Origin: an uncultured Myxococcales bacterium
Lineage (GTDB): Bacteria > Myxococcota_A > UBA9042 > DTJE01
Length of the DNA: 64,000 nucleotides
Direction of reading: 5' to 3'
Assembly: GCA_903936705.1 (NCBI GenBank)
Contig: CAIZWN010000017.1
Span: 1-64,000, forward strand
How positions within the stretch are numbered: position 1 is the stretch's first letter; every line of letters begins with the position of its first letter. Shown piece after piece: positions 18,076 through 26,315 of this stretch. The notes under the pieces are model-generated. The model ran no database searches and was not told where the DNA came from. It worked only from the letters and a program-made list of their open reading frames with translations. The position numbers and the translations under genes were made by a program.

Positions 18076-18666
18076 ATGGGCTATGGTGGATTCATTCGAT
18101 TGACCGTGTTCGTGTTCTTCATGCTTGGCGCAGGATCGGCTGCAGCGGACAGTCCAAAAGTCGCGGTCTTCGAGGCCCAGGTTGCCGGGCTGGAGGCACC
18201 CTCCGATGGCATTGGCGACCGCGTCACCGACCTGGTGGCAGCCCGCCTCAAAACCATGGCCGGCGTCGGCATCATTCCCAGAGCGGAAGTTGCGGCATCA
18301 ATCGGTTCGGACGAAGCCGCAGGCAAGGCGGCGTGCTGGGACGCGACCTGCCGGGAGCGCATCGCCCGCAAAGTTGGTGCCCGTCTGTGGGTCGGAATCA
18401 GCGTGCAGCCGCGCGACGACCGATGCGAGCTGCGGTTGCAGTTGATCGAGACCGGGGTCGAAGGGCCCTGGCAAGCCGCGGTTGCGGCCATGGAGTGCAG
18501 CGAGGAAGCCGTCGTCGGTGCCGTCGCCGAAGCGACGAAGCGCCTGGACGACCGTCGGGCAGAAAAGGCCGCGCAGCCTTCAACTGGCCTGTCGTGCGCC
18601 GGCATCGGCCCACTGCTCGACCGGAATCGTCAAGTCCGAGGAATCGCGGCTGCGTTCACGTTCTGA
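18076..18666 (+). CDS. Exported TolB-like/PEGA-associated N-terminal domain protein
   Basis: The 196-residue protein has a signal peptide (VFVFFMLGAGSAAA/DS) and then KVAVFEAQVAGLEAP with RVTDLVAARLKTM. This resembles the N-terminal domain found in deltaproteobacterial envelope proteins that read VAVLDVQG..., where it is usually followed by a PEGA or repeat region. Here the protein ends soon after that domain (RNRQVRGIAAAFTF), so it may be a shortened member. Two Cys (CWDATCRERIARK) form a typical pair. The ATG at 18076 has GGAGG eight bases upstream; the frame is open further upstream without a ribosome site. It is divergent from the repeat lipoprotein operon. Function is unknown. Confidence 0.7.
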   Translation: MGYGGFIRLTVFVFFMLGAGSAAADSPKVAVFEAQVAGLEAPSDGIGDRVTDLVAARLKTMAGVGIIPRAEVAASIGSDEAAGKAACWDATCRERIARKVGARLWVGISVQPRDDRCELRLQLIETGVEGPWQAAVAAMECSEEAVVGAVAEATKRLDDRRAEKAAQPSTGLSCAGIGPLLDRNRQVRGIAAAFTF

Positions 18667-18779
18667 CGACGCCCCTTCTTCCACGAACCTGGCGAGCCCA
18701 AAATAGGCTGTAAGCGTCCGTAATTCGACACGTCCAGAATATCGACTACCCACGGGAGGTCCAGTCATCGCCGACCGAC

Positions 18780-21700
18780 CTAGAACGTGACCGCCTCGGC
18801 ACCGGCCACCAGGCCGGCAAATTCGTCACGCCACGATGGTCCGCCGATCCTTGCGGCCAGATGCACGGTCACATGTGTCGGGGTAATGCCCAGGGCGGCG
18901 TTGCGGCCCAATCCCTGGAGGCACGAGGGGCAGTTCGTCAGCATGACGGTCCCGCGCGGACGGCCCTCCATCGCATCGACCACCGAACGCGCCTTTCGAT
19001 CCAGCATGTTGTTGGTTATGTCCGGCCTGCTGAGGGACAAGGTGCCGGCCTCGCTGCAGCAATGCGGCACATCGACAAGATCCAGGCCGGCGGCCTTGCC
19101 AAGCACCTCGGACGCCTTCCCTTCCATCGAATCGTGACACGGCCGGTGATAAAGCAGGTTGACGTCGCCGCCGGACGGGATCACAAGCCCGTTCTGCAGG
19201 GCGAATCGCCCCGCATCAATCAGCGGGGCTTCGAAAATCCCCTCGGCTCCCATGCCGCGCAGTGCCTCCATACAGGTGCCGCACGACACAACGACTGCGG
19301 AAAAATCCAGATAGCGCAGCATCTCGCGAATCTGACTGAAGATGATCGTGTCCTGAAGCACCTGACGCCCCTGCTGCTGGTCGCGGGCGTTGGACATGTG
19401 CGGGAAGCCGCAGCACAGGAATGGCGGAGGCAGAACGACCTGGGTACCCGACTTCAACAGGCAGTAGATCGCCGCCTTTGAAACGTCGCTGTGCATCCGT
19501 TCGGAACCGCAACCAGGGAAATAGAAAACAGAACGGACCGTATCGCCAGGGGGGGAAATCCGCAGCGCCTGACCGGCCTGCAAGGGCGGCAGCGCCTTGT
19601 GCAACGGCGCATGGGCGGGACGTGGCACCGGCGACCTCAGCAGGCTGAACGGCTTTTTCGCCTTGAAATGCGAGACGTCGGGAACAAGCGCCAGAAGGCG
19701 CGCTCCCAACCGCTGGACGGCAGTGCCCCAGGACAGTACAAGGCGCCTGAAGACCGCGTTGAACGTCCTGCTTTTCGACAGAAGATAGAACAGGGTCATC
19801 CTGACCGAAACCGCCGTGCGCTTGTACTTGCGGGCACGCAGGATCTCGCGCTCCAGCAGTGATACCTCGGCCGTATCAATGTCCACCGGACAAGGCTTCA
19901 GGCACTTGTGGCACAGGGTACAGTGGTCCGCCACCTCCACCAGATGCTTCAGTGGCTCGAAGCGTGTCGAATGCGAGCGCTGGGCGTCGTACAAAAGCGC
20001 CTCGGTCACCGAAGCTATCGCAAGGTTCTTGTTCCGCGGGTGGTACAGCATGTTGCGCGCCGGGTGGAACGTGCAGCAGTCCGGCTTGCACTTCCCGCAA
20101 CGCACGCAACGCGAAATCTTTTCGGCCAGGACCTCCAGCGAGTCATGCTTGAGGATGCGGGCCTCAAGTTCCAGCAGGTTGAACGATGGCGTGAACACCC
20201 GGTCTGGAACCGTGCAGTCGGAAAGCTTGCCAGGGTTCATCATCCCGTCGGGGTCCACACTTCGTCGATATTCGGCCAGGGCCTCAAGCCGCTCGGGTTC
20301 CAGGTGCCGCAGCTTGGTGACGCCGATGCCGTGCTCGCCGGAAACTACTCCGCCCAGTTCCACAGCCTTGCTCATGACCGTATCGGCGGTATCCGCGGCG
20401 CGCTGCATCATCTCGCGCACGTTGGAAAAAACGGGGATGTTGACGTGCACGTTCCCGTCGCCGGCATGCATGTGCGTGGCCAGCACGATCAGGCGGGATC
20501 GAACCTCGGCCTGCAGTTTCTGTATGCCGGCAGCAACAAGTCCGTACCCGGCAAACAGCGCCAGCAGGTCATCGCGCAACCGGTTGGCTATGATGTTTTC
20601 GCGCAGGTCAGCCTTGGTGGCCGACGCAGCCTGGACCGCGGCACGTTCCAGCAGTTCCTTCGCACGCGGCAGCTTCTTGGCCAGCCACTCGTCGTCGGGA
20701 GCCGGGGCCGCGGCATCCAGGTACTCACGAAGGCGGCGAAAAAGCTCGTTGTGATTGTGCCGCTCTTCGGCCAGGTTGTAGTCGTCTATGTACCCCGCGA
20801 ACGTAGCCAGGGTAGGAAGAGGCAGGACGATGTCCTCGTTCAGCTTGAACGCGTTGGTACGCCTGGCGATGGCACCCATTCGCTTGCGGTCAACCCAGAA
20901 CCGCTCGGCATCAGCCTCGTCACGCGCGACGAACATGCACGTGTTTTCATAGACTTCGACGATCCCGCCAAGGCGCGCAAGACCTCGCTGAAGCTGTTCG
21001 GGGGAGTGGGCGACCATGTCAACCAGAAGGACGGCCTTCGGCCTGCCCCCGCGGTCGCATTTCGTCTTGTAGTCGATGGCGCGGACGTACTCCTCGTCGA
21101 AGTGTTCCAGTGCCATCAGGGTTTCTTCGCCGCGGTCCGCGAATTCGCTGGTCACGGCCAGGATGACGCGGCTGGCCTCCTGCATGTCGGGACCAAAGAA
21201 CTCCAGGCACAACGTCGCCTTCTGCCGGTATGGATGATGCAGAACAAACTTCGCCGAAGTAATTACGCCGTCAGTCCCTTCCTTCTGCAGGCCAGGCACC
21301 CCGCCAAGCGCCTTGTTGGTGATGTCCTTCCACAACCCAGGTTTGCGGATCTGGGCACCGGTCAAGGATATCGCCTGCTCCAGACGGCCGCCTCCATCGA
21401 ACACATCGAACTTCACGACGTCGCCGGGCAGGATCTTGCGCATCGGATGGTCGATGCGCCGAACCTCGCGCATCACCCCGCCGGGCATCGCAATCCGGAA
21501 GGACCACAGGTTGTCGATAGCCGTGCCCCACAGAACGGCCATCTTCCCGCCGGCATTCTCGGCGATGTTCCCGCCAATCGTGCAGGCCCAGGCACTTGTC
21601 GGGTCGGTCGCAAAGACACGATGCCTGTGCTCGGCATGCCTGATGGCATCGTCGGTTATGACTCCCGACTCGACCTCCAGAACCTCGATCGTTTTCGGCA

Positions 21701-22400
21701 GTCCGTCAGGCCCCGGGGTTTGGACTTCCTGTATACCTCTGATACGGTTAAGTTTTTCGGTATTGACCATCACGCAGTCCAGCGCGACAGGCACTGCCCC
21801 ACCGGTCAGCCCAGTGGCGGCTCCGCGGGGTATAGCCTTCAATTTCAGCCGTCCGATCGCTTCCAGAAGCGGCGCAACCTCGTTCTCGTTCGAGGGAAAC
21901 GCCACGCAAAGCGGCAGAAAAAGCCTCCAATCGGTGGCATCGGTCGCGTGGCTGACCAGGGTAAACGGATCGAAGGCGACGTTCTCGGCACCGATGACAG
22001 CTCCGAGGACCGCCCGAATCCTGCGCTGCCGAAGACCTGCGCGAGTCAATTCGCGTGTAAGCTCAGCAAGTTCGTTTCGGCACCTGGCAAGAACCCGCAG
22101 CCCATCCTCGTTGTCGTTCGCAAACGTTTCGAACGTATCCAGTTCCACATGGACCTTGCGCAGGAACGCCTTGCGCCTGGCGCGTGATTCGGTCAGTTCC
22201 TGGTAAAGGAACGGGTTGCGGCGCAAAAGGAACAGGTCCCCGAAAAACCGCATCAGATGCTTGGCCGACCGACCGGTCACGCGCTGCTGGCGCAGGCGCT
22301 GAACCTCCGACCACATGCCTTCCCCGAACAGAATGTTGACCACACGCTCGTCGTCTGCCGACGTGTAGTTGTATGGAATCTCGCGGAACTCGCTGGACAT
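18780..22400 (-). CDS. FAD-linked oxidase with Fe-S and CCG domains (D-lactate/glycolate dehydrogenase type)
   Basis: This 1206-residue fusion joins a flavin dehydrogenase to an electron-transfer unit. Domains in order are a unique N-terminal helical region (about 1-145), a PCMH FAD-binding domain (VAFPSNENEVAPLLEAIGRL, PRGAATGLTGGAVP), a C-terminal oxidase domain with HAGDGNVHVN and SGEHGIGVTKL, two 4Fe-4S motifs (CVRCGKCKPDC and CTLCHKCLKPCPVD), and two CCG (heterodisulfide reductase B-like) modules (YFPGCGSERMHS ... LCCGFPHM; VSCGTCME ... HCCSEAGTL). It probably oxidises D-lactate or a similar 2-hydroxy acid and passes electrons to the quinone pool or a heterodisulfide. The ATG at 22400 follows AGGGGGG by nine bases. 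The gene is monocistronic. Confidence 0.9.
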   Translation of the reverse strand: MSSEFREIPYNYTSADDERVVNILFGEGMWSEVQRLRQQRVTGRSAKHLMRFFGDLFLLRRNPFLYQELTESRARRKAFLRKVHVELDTFETFANDNEDGLRVLARCRNELAELTRELTRAGLRQRRIRAVLGAVIGAENVAFDPFTLVSHATDATDWRLFLPLCVAFPSNENEVAPLLEAIGRLKLKAIPRGAATGLTGGAVPVALDCVMVNTEKLNRIRGIQEVQTPGPDGLPKTIEVLEVESGVITDDAIRHAEHRHRVFATDPTSAWACTIGGNIAENAGGKMAVLWGTAIDNLWSFRIAMPGGVMREVRRIDHPMRKILPGDVVKFDVFDGGGRLEQAISLTGAQIRKPGLWKDITNKALGGVPGLQKEGTDGVITSAKFVLHHPYRQKATLCLEFFGPDMQEASRVILAVTSEFADRGEETLMALEHFDEEYVRAIDYKTKCDRGGRPKAVLLVDMVAHSPEQLQRGLARLGGIVEVYENTCMFVARDEADAERFWVDRKRMGAIARRTNAFKLNEDIVLPLPTLATFAGYIDDYNLAEERHNHNELFRRLREYLDAAAPAPDDEWLAKKLPRAKELLERAAVQAASATKADLRENIIANRLRDDLLALFAGYGLVAAGIQKLQAEVRSRLIVLATHMHAGDGNVHVNIPVFSNVREMMQRAADTADTVMSKAVELGGVVSGEHGIGVTKLRHLEPERLEALAEYRRSVDPDGMMNPGKLSDCTVPDRVFTPSFNLLELEARILKHDSLEVLAEKISRCVRCGKCKPDCCTFHPARNMLYHPRNKNLAIASVTEALLYDAQRSHSTRFEPLKHLVEVADHCTLCHKCLKPCPVDIDTAEVSLLEREILRARKYKRTAVSVRMTLFYLLSKSRTFNAVFRRLVLSWGTAVQRLGARLLALVPDVSHFKAKKPFSLLRSPVPRPAHAPLHKALPPLQAGQALRISPPGDTVRSVFYFPGCGSERMHSDVSKAAIYCLLKSGTQVVLPPPFLCCGFPHMSNARDQQQGRQVLQDTIIFSQIREMLRYLDFSAVVVSCGTCMEALRGMGAEGIFEAPLIDAGRFALQNGLVIPSGGDVNLLYHRPCHDSMEGKASEVLGKAAGLDLVDVPHCCSEAGTLSLSRPDITNNMLDRKARSVVDAMEGRPRGTVMLTNCPSCLQGLGRNAALGITPTHVTVHLAARIGGPSWRDEFAGLVAGAEAVTF

Positions 22401-22636
22401 CGCGCATGCCCCCCTGACGCTGCCGGCCATCCTTGGACTGGCTGGATCATACGCCCTACTGCAAAAACCTTGATCGCCAACACGAGAAATCAGCCCAGAA
22501 CTGGGGAGTTTACTTAGGATACGGCTGGAATCGCCGGCGGGCATGGTAGTTTGAAATGTTCGTAACCTGCGCCTTGGCCGCAGATTCCGACTTCGATGTC
22601 GCACCCGTAGGATACGGTTCGTGTCCGGGGGTGATC

Positions 22637-23458
22637 ATGGGATTGCAGCTACGGACCGTGCACCAGCGGATCCTCGATATCCTGCGTCAACTGGAGCAGA
22701 CAGACGACATCAAGGTCCTGCTGGCTGTCGAATCGGGCTGCCGCGCCTGGGGCTTCGAATCGCGAGACAGCGATTGGGATGTGAGGTTCCTGTACGTCCA
22801 TCGCCGCGACTGGTATCTGGCCATCGACCGGCAGCAGCGTGACGTGATCGAGCGTCCGATAATCGACGAGTTGGACGTGTCAGGCTGGGACCTGCGAAAG
22901 GCGCTGCTGCTGCTGCATGGTTCGAATCCGCCGCTTCTGGAATGGATGGCCTGTTCGCAGATCTACCTGCAGCAGACCGGCATTGCGGATCGGATGACCG
23001 ACCTTGCGAAAGACGATGTCCGGGCCGAGCTGGCGACGATGTTCACCGACCCGTGGTCCCTGGACCCGGCCCGCCGCGCGGCCCGCGTGACCCGCGAGGT
23101 CGCGACCTACCTTGCCGACCTGGCTGTCGAGTTGCAGGCGGACGGCACGCACCCCGAGGTCGTCGCCCGCTTTCTGATGCGCTGCCTGTTCACCATGTTT
23201 GCCGAGGACATCGGCCTGCTGGAAGCAGGATGGGCACATGCGGCTTTTGCAGGAGAACGCGACAAGCTTCTCGAAGCTGCACGAGGGACAAGGAACGCGG
23301 GCGAATCCCTTGTTGAGGAGGCCGCAGTCGATGTACTTGCTGAACTCGCGCTCGACAAAGGCCGGATAAATGAGGGTTGCATCTACAGAACGGACAGGAT
23401 TCGTTCGCGGATGATGCGACTGACATCTTCAAAAACGGCATCATCACCAGCGGCCTGA
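22637..23458 (+). pseudogene. RlaP-type nucleotidyltransferase fused to a methylase N-terminal fragment
   Basis: The frame (273 residues) is a chimera. Residues 1-125 match the RlaP/YcgL-like nucleotidyltransferase family: VLLAVESGCRAWGFESRDSDWDVRFLYV is the catalytic region, and NPPLLEWMACSQIYL is a family block. From about residue 135 the sequence changes to the N-terminal region of MmeI/type IIG-like DNA methylases: FTDPWSLDPARRAARVTREV and FLMRCLFTMFAEDIGLLEAG. The last 25 codons read antisense to the hipA 3' end. Both parents are truncated at the junction, as expected from a deletion, and the rest of the methylase is gone. A short protein might still be made from the ATG at 22637, which follows a CGGGGG sequence. 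Confidence 0.75.
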
Positions 23459-24615
23459 CGGACTTCGGGGTCGTCCAGTTCATGTAGTGTCTTCTGCGCC
23501 ATAAACTTCAACCGATCCCGAAGCATGGGCCAACCCAGACCGGTTTCTTCCGCCATCTTTTTCCAGTGATCCTGCGTAATGCTTTCAATGGATGCGCTTT
23601 TGCCTATCTTCATGGCCGGAACCGTGGACAATTCCGGCCAGGCCAGCGTGCAGACCAGATCATACAGCGGGGCCAGCCTGTGTTCCCCGTTCCGGTACAG
23701 CAGCGAATAATTCTTGGCGTGCGCATCGGCGTTGCCAATCAGGATGTTGAAGATAACGCCGTCGGTGAAATCCCGGATATCCAAAACCGGAACGCTGGAC
23801 CATTCGCGAAGCATCGCGATGCAGTCCCGAAGAAGCGGGCCCCCCTCCTGCTGGTACTTGTGTTCCGGTGGAAAGCCCATCGCCTGGCAGAAATCTTCCT
23901 GATGAACCCTGGCGATGCTTCCGTCCGGCAGGATCACCCGATCGTAACGCTGGACGACAAGGCATCGATGTGCATGGACCGCCAGCACGGTGACCTGCGG
24001 TACGTTCAGACCGACCCGCCGCGCCAGTGTCATGCACAACGCTTCATTAGCGACCAGACCTGGAAATCGCGCCGGTTCAGGCTTGATTATGTGGGTGCTG
24101 GGCGTATCGCCCACAGGCAGCGCAATGCCCCGCCCCCGCATCACGACAGGCAGTTTATCCTGCGCACCAGCCAGGGACAGCCGGATGCCATCCTGTCCCG
24201 CAAGCAGCGGACGGCGTGGGAGTTCCGCAATTATATCGGCAAGTTCCTGTTCACTCAGTTCGCGATATGACGCTGTCATCGGGGCGGATGGCGACTCGGC
24301 TTCCGGCAGCAGGCTGACAGCCCCCGCACATTCGCCCCCGATTCGTTCCAGCATGGCAAAATCGTTACGTTCGCTGATTCCCAGAATCTTCGCGATCTGT
24401 TGCCGAGGGCCTTCTTCCGGCAATATTCCAGCGAAAAATGCCCTGGCCAGCTTTCCGAGAAACGGTTGTTCCCGCAAAGGCAGTGACCGGGAAAGCGGCA
24501 CGGCGTCATTTCGGGCCAACCAGGACGGGTCATAACTAAATTCAAGCAGGCCGTCGTCGTTCTGGTCAAGCATTCCGACCGGTTCCAGATTCAAATATAC
24601 CGTCAATCGCCTCAT
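23383..24615 (-). CDS. hipA: HipA-type serine/threonine kinase toxin
   Basis: The 410-residue protein is a full-length HipA family kinase. In E. coli HipA phosphorylates glutamyl-tRNA synthetase and induces dormancy. Visible are the Couple_hipA N-terminal domain (LTVYLNLEPVGMLDQ), the SLAGAQDKLPV loop with the Ser that is autophosphorylated in the family, HIIKPE with the ATP Lys, the catalytic NADAHAKNYSLL, and LAPLYDLV with the metal Asp. All key residues are present. Its ATG overlaps the antitoxin stop by 4 bp (ATGA), the usual toxin-antitoxin order. Its 3' end overlaps the convergent chimera by about 75 bp. Confidence 0.95.
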   Translation of the reverse strand: MRRLTVYLNLEPVGMLDQNDDGLLEFSYDPSWLARNDAVPLSRSLPLREQPFLGKLARAFFAGILPEEGPRQQIAKILGISERNDFAMLERIGGECAGAVSLLPEAESPSAPMTASYRELSEQELADIIAELPRRPLLAGQDGIRLSLAGAQDKLPVVMRGRGIALPVGDTPSTHIIKPEPARFPGLVANEALCMTLARRVGLNVPQVTVLAVHAHRCLVVQRYDRVILPDGSIARVHQEDFCQAMGFPPEHKYQQEGGPLLRDCIAMLREWSSVPVLDIRDFTDGVIFNILIGNADAHAKNYSLLYRNGEHRLAPLYDLVCTLAWPELSTVPAMKIGKSASIESITQDHWKKMAEETGLGWPMLRDRLKFMAQKTLHELDDPEVRQAAGDDAVFEDVSRIIRERILSVL

Positions 24616-24851
24616 CGGCCTTCACCCCCGGCGTCGTTCCTGTCGGCGGCGTCGACATACAAGCCGATTCCCAGCGCCTGCAGAACATCAAGTATCTTGC
24701 CGGACTGGCAGGTGGATTTTCCCCTTTCGAGTTCAATGATGAACCGCAGTCCGGTGCAGCTGACCAGCGCCAGGTCTTTCTGGCTGACCTTCAATTCCTT
24801 GCGTTGCAACCGAATCGTCGCGCCAAGCTCTTCTGTGGTTTTGATTTTCAT
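24612..24851 (-). CDS. hipB: HipB-type antitoxin (Xre-family helix-turn-helix)
   Basis: The protein of 79 residues contains an HTH_3 fold (TIRLQRKELKVSQKDLALVS, then RFIIELERGKSTCQSGKILDVLQALG). It should bind HipA and repress the operon. I take the ATG at 24851 rather than the one at 24872: the promoter described separately would start transcription near 24877, leaving about 26 nt of leader for the former but only 5 for the latter. It overlaps hipA by 4 bp. Three TCCCG-NN-CGGGA operators lie upstream. Confidence 0.93.
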   Translation of the reverse strand: MKIKTTEELGATIRLQRKELKVSQKDLALVSCTGLRFIIELERGKSTCQSGKILDVLQALGIGLYVDAADRNDAGGEGR

Positions 24852-24872
24852 CTTTGTTCCGGCCCCGGTCAT

Positions 24873-24884
24873 TCCCGTTCGGGA
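24873..24884. promoter_or_regulatory. hipBA operator 1
   Basis: Perfect inverted repeat TCCCG-TT-CGGGA overlapping the -10 edge and start point of the hipBA promoter. Confidence 0.7.
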
Positions 24885-24912
24885 TCATTCCATGTATTCA
24901 TCGCGGTGTCAA
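24884..24912 (-). promoter_or_regulatory. hipBA promoter
   Basis: On the minus strand TTGACA (24912-24907) and AATGAT (24889-24884) are spaced by 17 bp. The start point predicted near 24877 lies inside the first operator, so antitoxin binding would occlude polymerase. Confidence 0.7.
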
Positions 24913-24922
24913 AATATAAGGT

Positions 24923-24934
24923 TACCGTTCGGGA
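24923..24934. promoter_or_regulatory. hipBA operator 2 (one imperfect arm)
   Basis: TACCG-TT-CGGGA, the same palindrome with one changed base in the left arm. Its centre is 50 bp from operator 1, just upstream of the -35 hexamer. Confidence 0.6.
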
Positions 24935-24973
24935 ATTATCAGGACCAGCGGACCCCGCCTGACCCTGAATATT

Positions 24974-24985
24974 CCCGAGCGGGAT
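24974..24985. promoter_or_regulatory. hipBA operator 3
   Basis: Perfect TCCCG-AG-CGGGA palindrome centred 51 bp from operator 2. The regular spacing suggests cooperative binding of antitoxin dimers on nearly the same helix face. Confidence 0.65.
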
Positions 24986-25015
24986 GATTTATCTATTTAA
25001 TTCAGTTGACGAGAA

Positions 25016-25246
25016 TCAAGGTTCAGGTGTAGCCATCTGCGCGTCAGTCCAGCCCTGGCCACCAGTTCGGGCATGCACGTGCCGCTCGATAGAGCGCCTG
25101 AGCCCCGACACGGCCATCAGGTCCAGATACACCGGCAGTCCTGCCAGTGCGGTCAGCCCGCTCGGACCTTTTGCAATTTCGTACTGGAAAGGCAGCGTTC
25201 TTTGGGGCACGATCTGGTCACCTAGTTGATGACTTGATTCTCGCAA
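25016..25246 (-). pseudogene. N-terminal fragment of a transposase (IS1380-like)
   Basis: The 76-residue frame contains LPFQYEIAKGPSGLTALAGLPVYLDLM followed by GLRRSIERHV and GQGWTDAQM, which resembles the start of IS1380/DDE transposases (a propeptide, then AGLPLV...ALGL, then ...QGFTEAEM). It then stops. Nothing of the catalytic DDE core remains nearby and no terminal inverted repeats are seen. It is a relic next to hipBA and the methylase chimera, marking this patch as a site of past insertions. Confidence 0.6.
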
Positions 25247-25401
25247 AACCGAGTATAACCCTTTGAAATACCAGGGATAACGAGGTGCTACACGTATTTT
25301 TGGGCTTAAGGTTTCCCCGCCTTCGACGTGATCACCATGACAACCTCGTAGGAATCTCCATGGTAGGAATCCTTCCGACTTGAATCTTTGACGTCAAATG
25401 T

Positions 25402-25959
25402 TCAGAGGTGCGCAGCCTTGGCCATCGCCTCGACCGCGATTGACAGGAACTCGTCCTCCGACAGACCCAGGCCAGCGAACTGGCCCACGCGCTCACGACT
25501 GACCCCTGCGGCGAACCGGGGCTCCTTCAGGCGCTTGCGGATCGACGATGCCTTCACGTCGGCAATCAATCCCGACGGCAGCACGCGCGCCATCGCAAAA
25601 ACCAGGCCAGTAACCGACTCGCCGGCGGTAACGGCAAAGTCCAGCAGCGAGGCGCACGGCAGGCCCAACTCGTCGCCGTTGTGTGCCAGGATCGCCTGCA
25701 GCATCTGGGCCGGGCAGTCGAGTGGCGCCAGGATCTCGACCGTCCGTCGGGCGTGACGCTTCATGTCGGCGCCCACCTCGTCGAGGTCCAAATCATGCAG
25801 CAGGCCCGCTATGCCCCAGAGATCCTGGTCCTGGCCCAGCCGGCTTGCCAGCGCCCGGGTAACCGCCTCGGTCGCCAGGGAGTGGCGGATCGTATAGGGC
25901 GTGTTCACGTGGGCGGCGAGCAATGCCATGGCTTCGTCGCGGGTCGGGATTCGCGGCAT
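25402..25959 (-). CDS. HD-domain phosphohydrolase
   Basis: The 185-residue protein has the HD metal-site pattern: H in TIRHSLATEAV, HD in GIAGLLHDLDLDEVG, and later H/N residues in KRHARRTVEIL and AILAHNGDELG. This matches the HDIG family of small hydrolases of unknown substrate, probably nucleotides. The C-terminal part (MARVLPSGLIADVKASSIRK) is typical of its orthologues. GGAGGAAGAG before the ATG at 25959 supports the start. Between it and hipBA lies only the transposase scrap; upstream it is divergent from the Cys-rich lipoprotein. Confidence 0.88.
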   Translation of the reverse strand: MPRIPTRDEAMALLAAHVNTPYTIRHSLATEAVTRALASRLGQDQDLWGIAGLLHDLDLDEVGADMKRHARRTVEILAPLDCPAQMLQAILAHNGDELGLPCASLLDFAVTAGESVTGLVFAMARVLPSGLIADVKASSIRKRLKEPRFAAGVSRERVGQFAGLGLSEDEFLSIAVEAMAKAAHL

Positions 25960-26315
25960 CTCTTCCTCCGTCAGGGACGTCTTGCCAGACGCGTCCCAAT
26001 GTTGTTTGCCGGATGATACGTCGGTAGTGCTGGCGATACCTTTCTTGCGGGCAGATCCCCAGCTTCCTTGGCTTGCCGATGTTCTGGACCCGGACGTCGT
26101 TTACAAGAACCTCAAGCACCTCGAACTGCCCACCGCCTCGCCGCCGCTGCTGCCAGACTGCTGCGTCGTCGAGGAGTTCGAGCAGTGCTTCTACCTCTGC
26201 GCAGCAGACGACAGCCAGTACGCCGATCACGTCAGGCCCGGGCACAACCGCTTCCAACAGGCTCCACCCGGGAGAATCTGGTATTATCGACCCCCGGTTT
26301 CGGTGGAGTAAGGCG

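Noticed and set aside
19908-22187. 759-codon open frame on the plus strand
   Set aside because: It is the antisense of the FAD/Fe-S dehydrogenase gene, has no family motif and arises from high GC codon bias.
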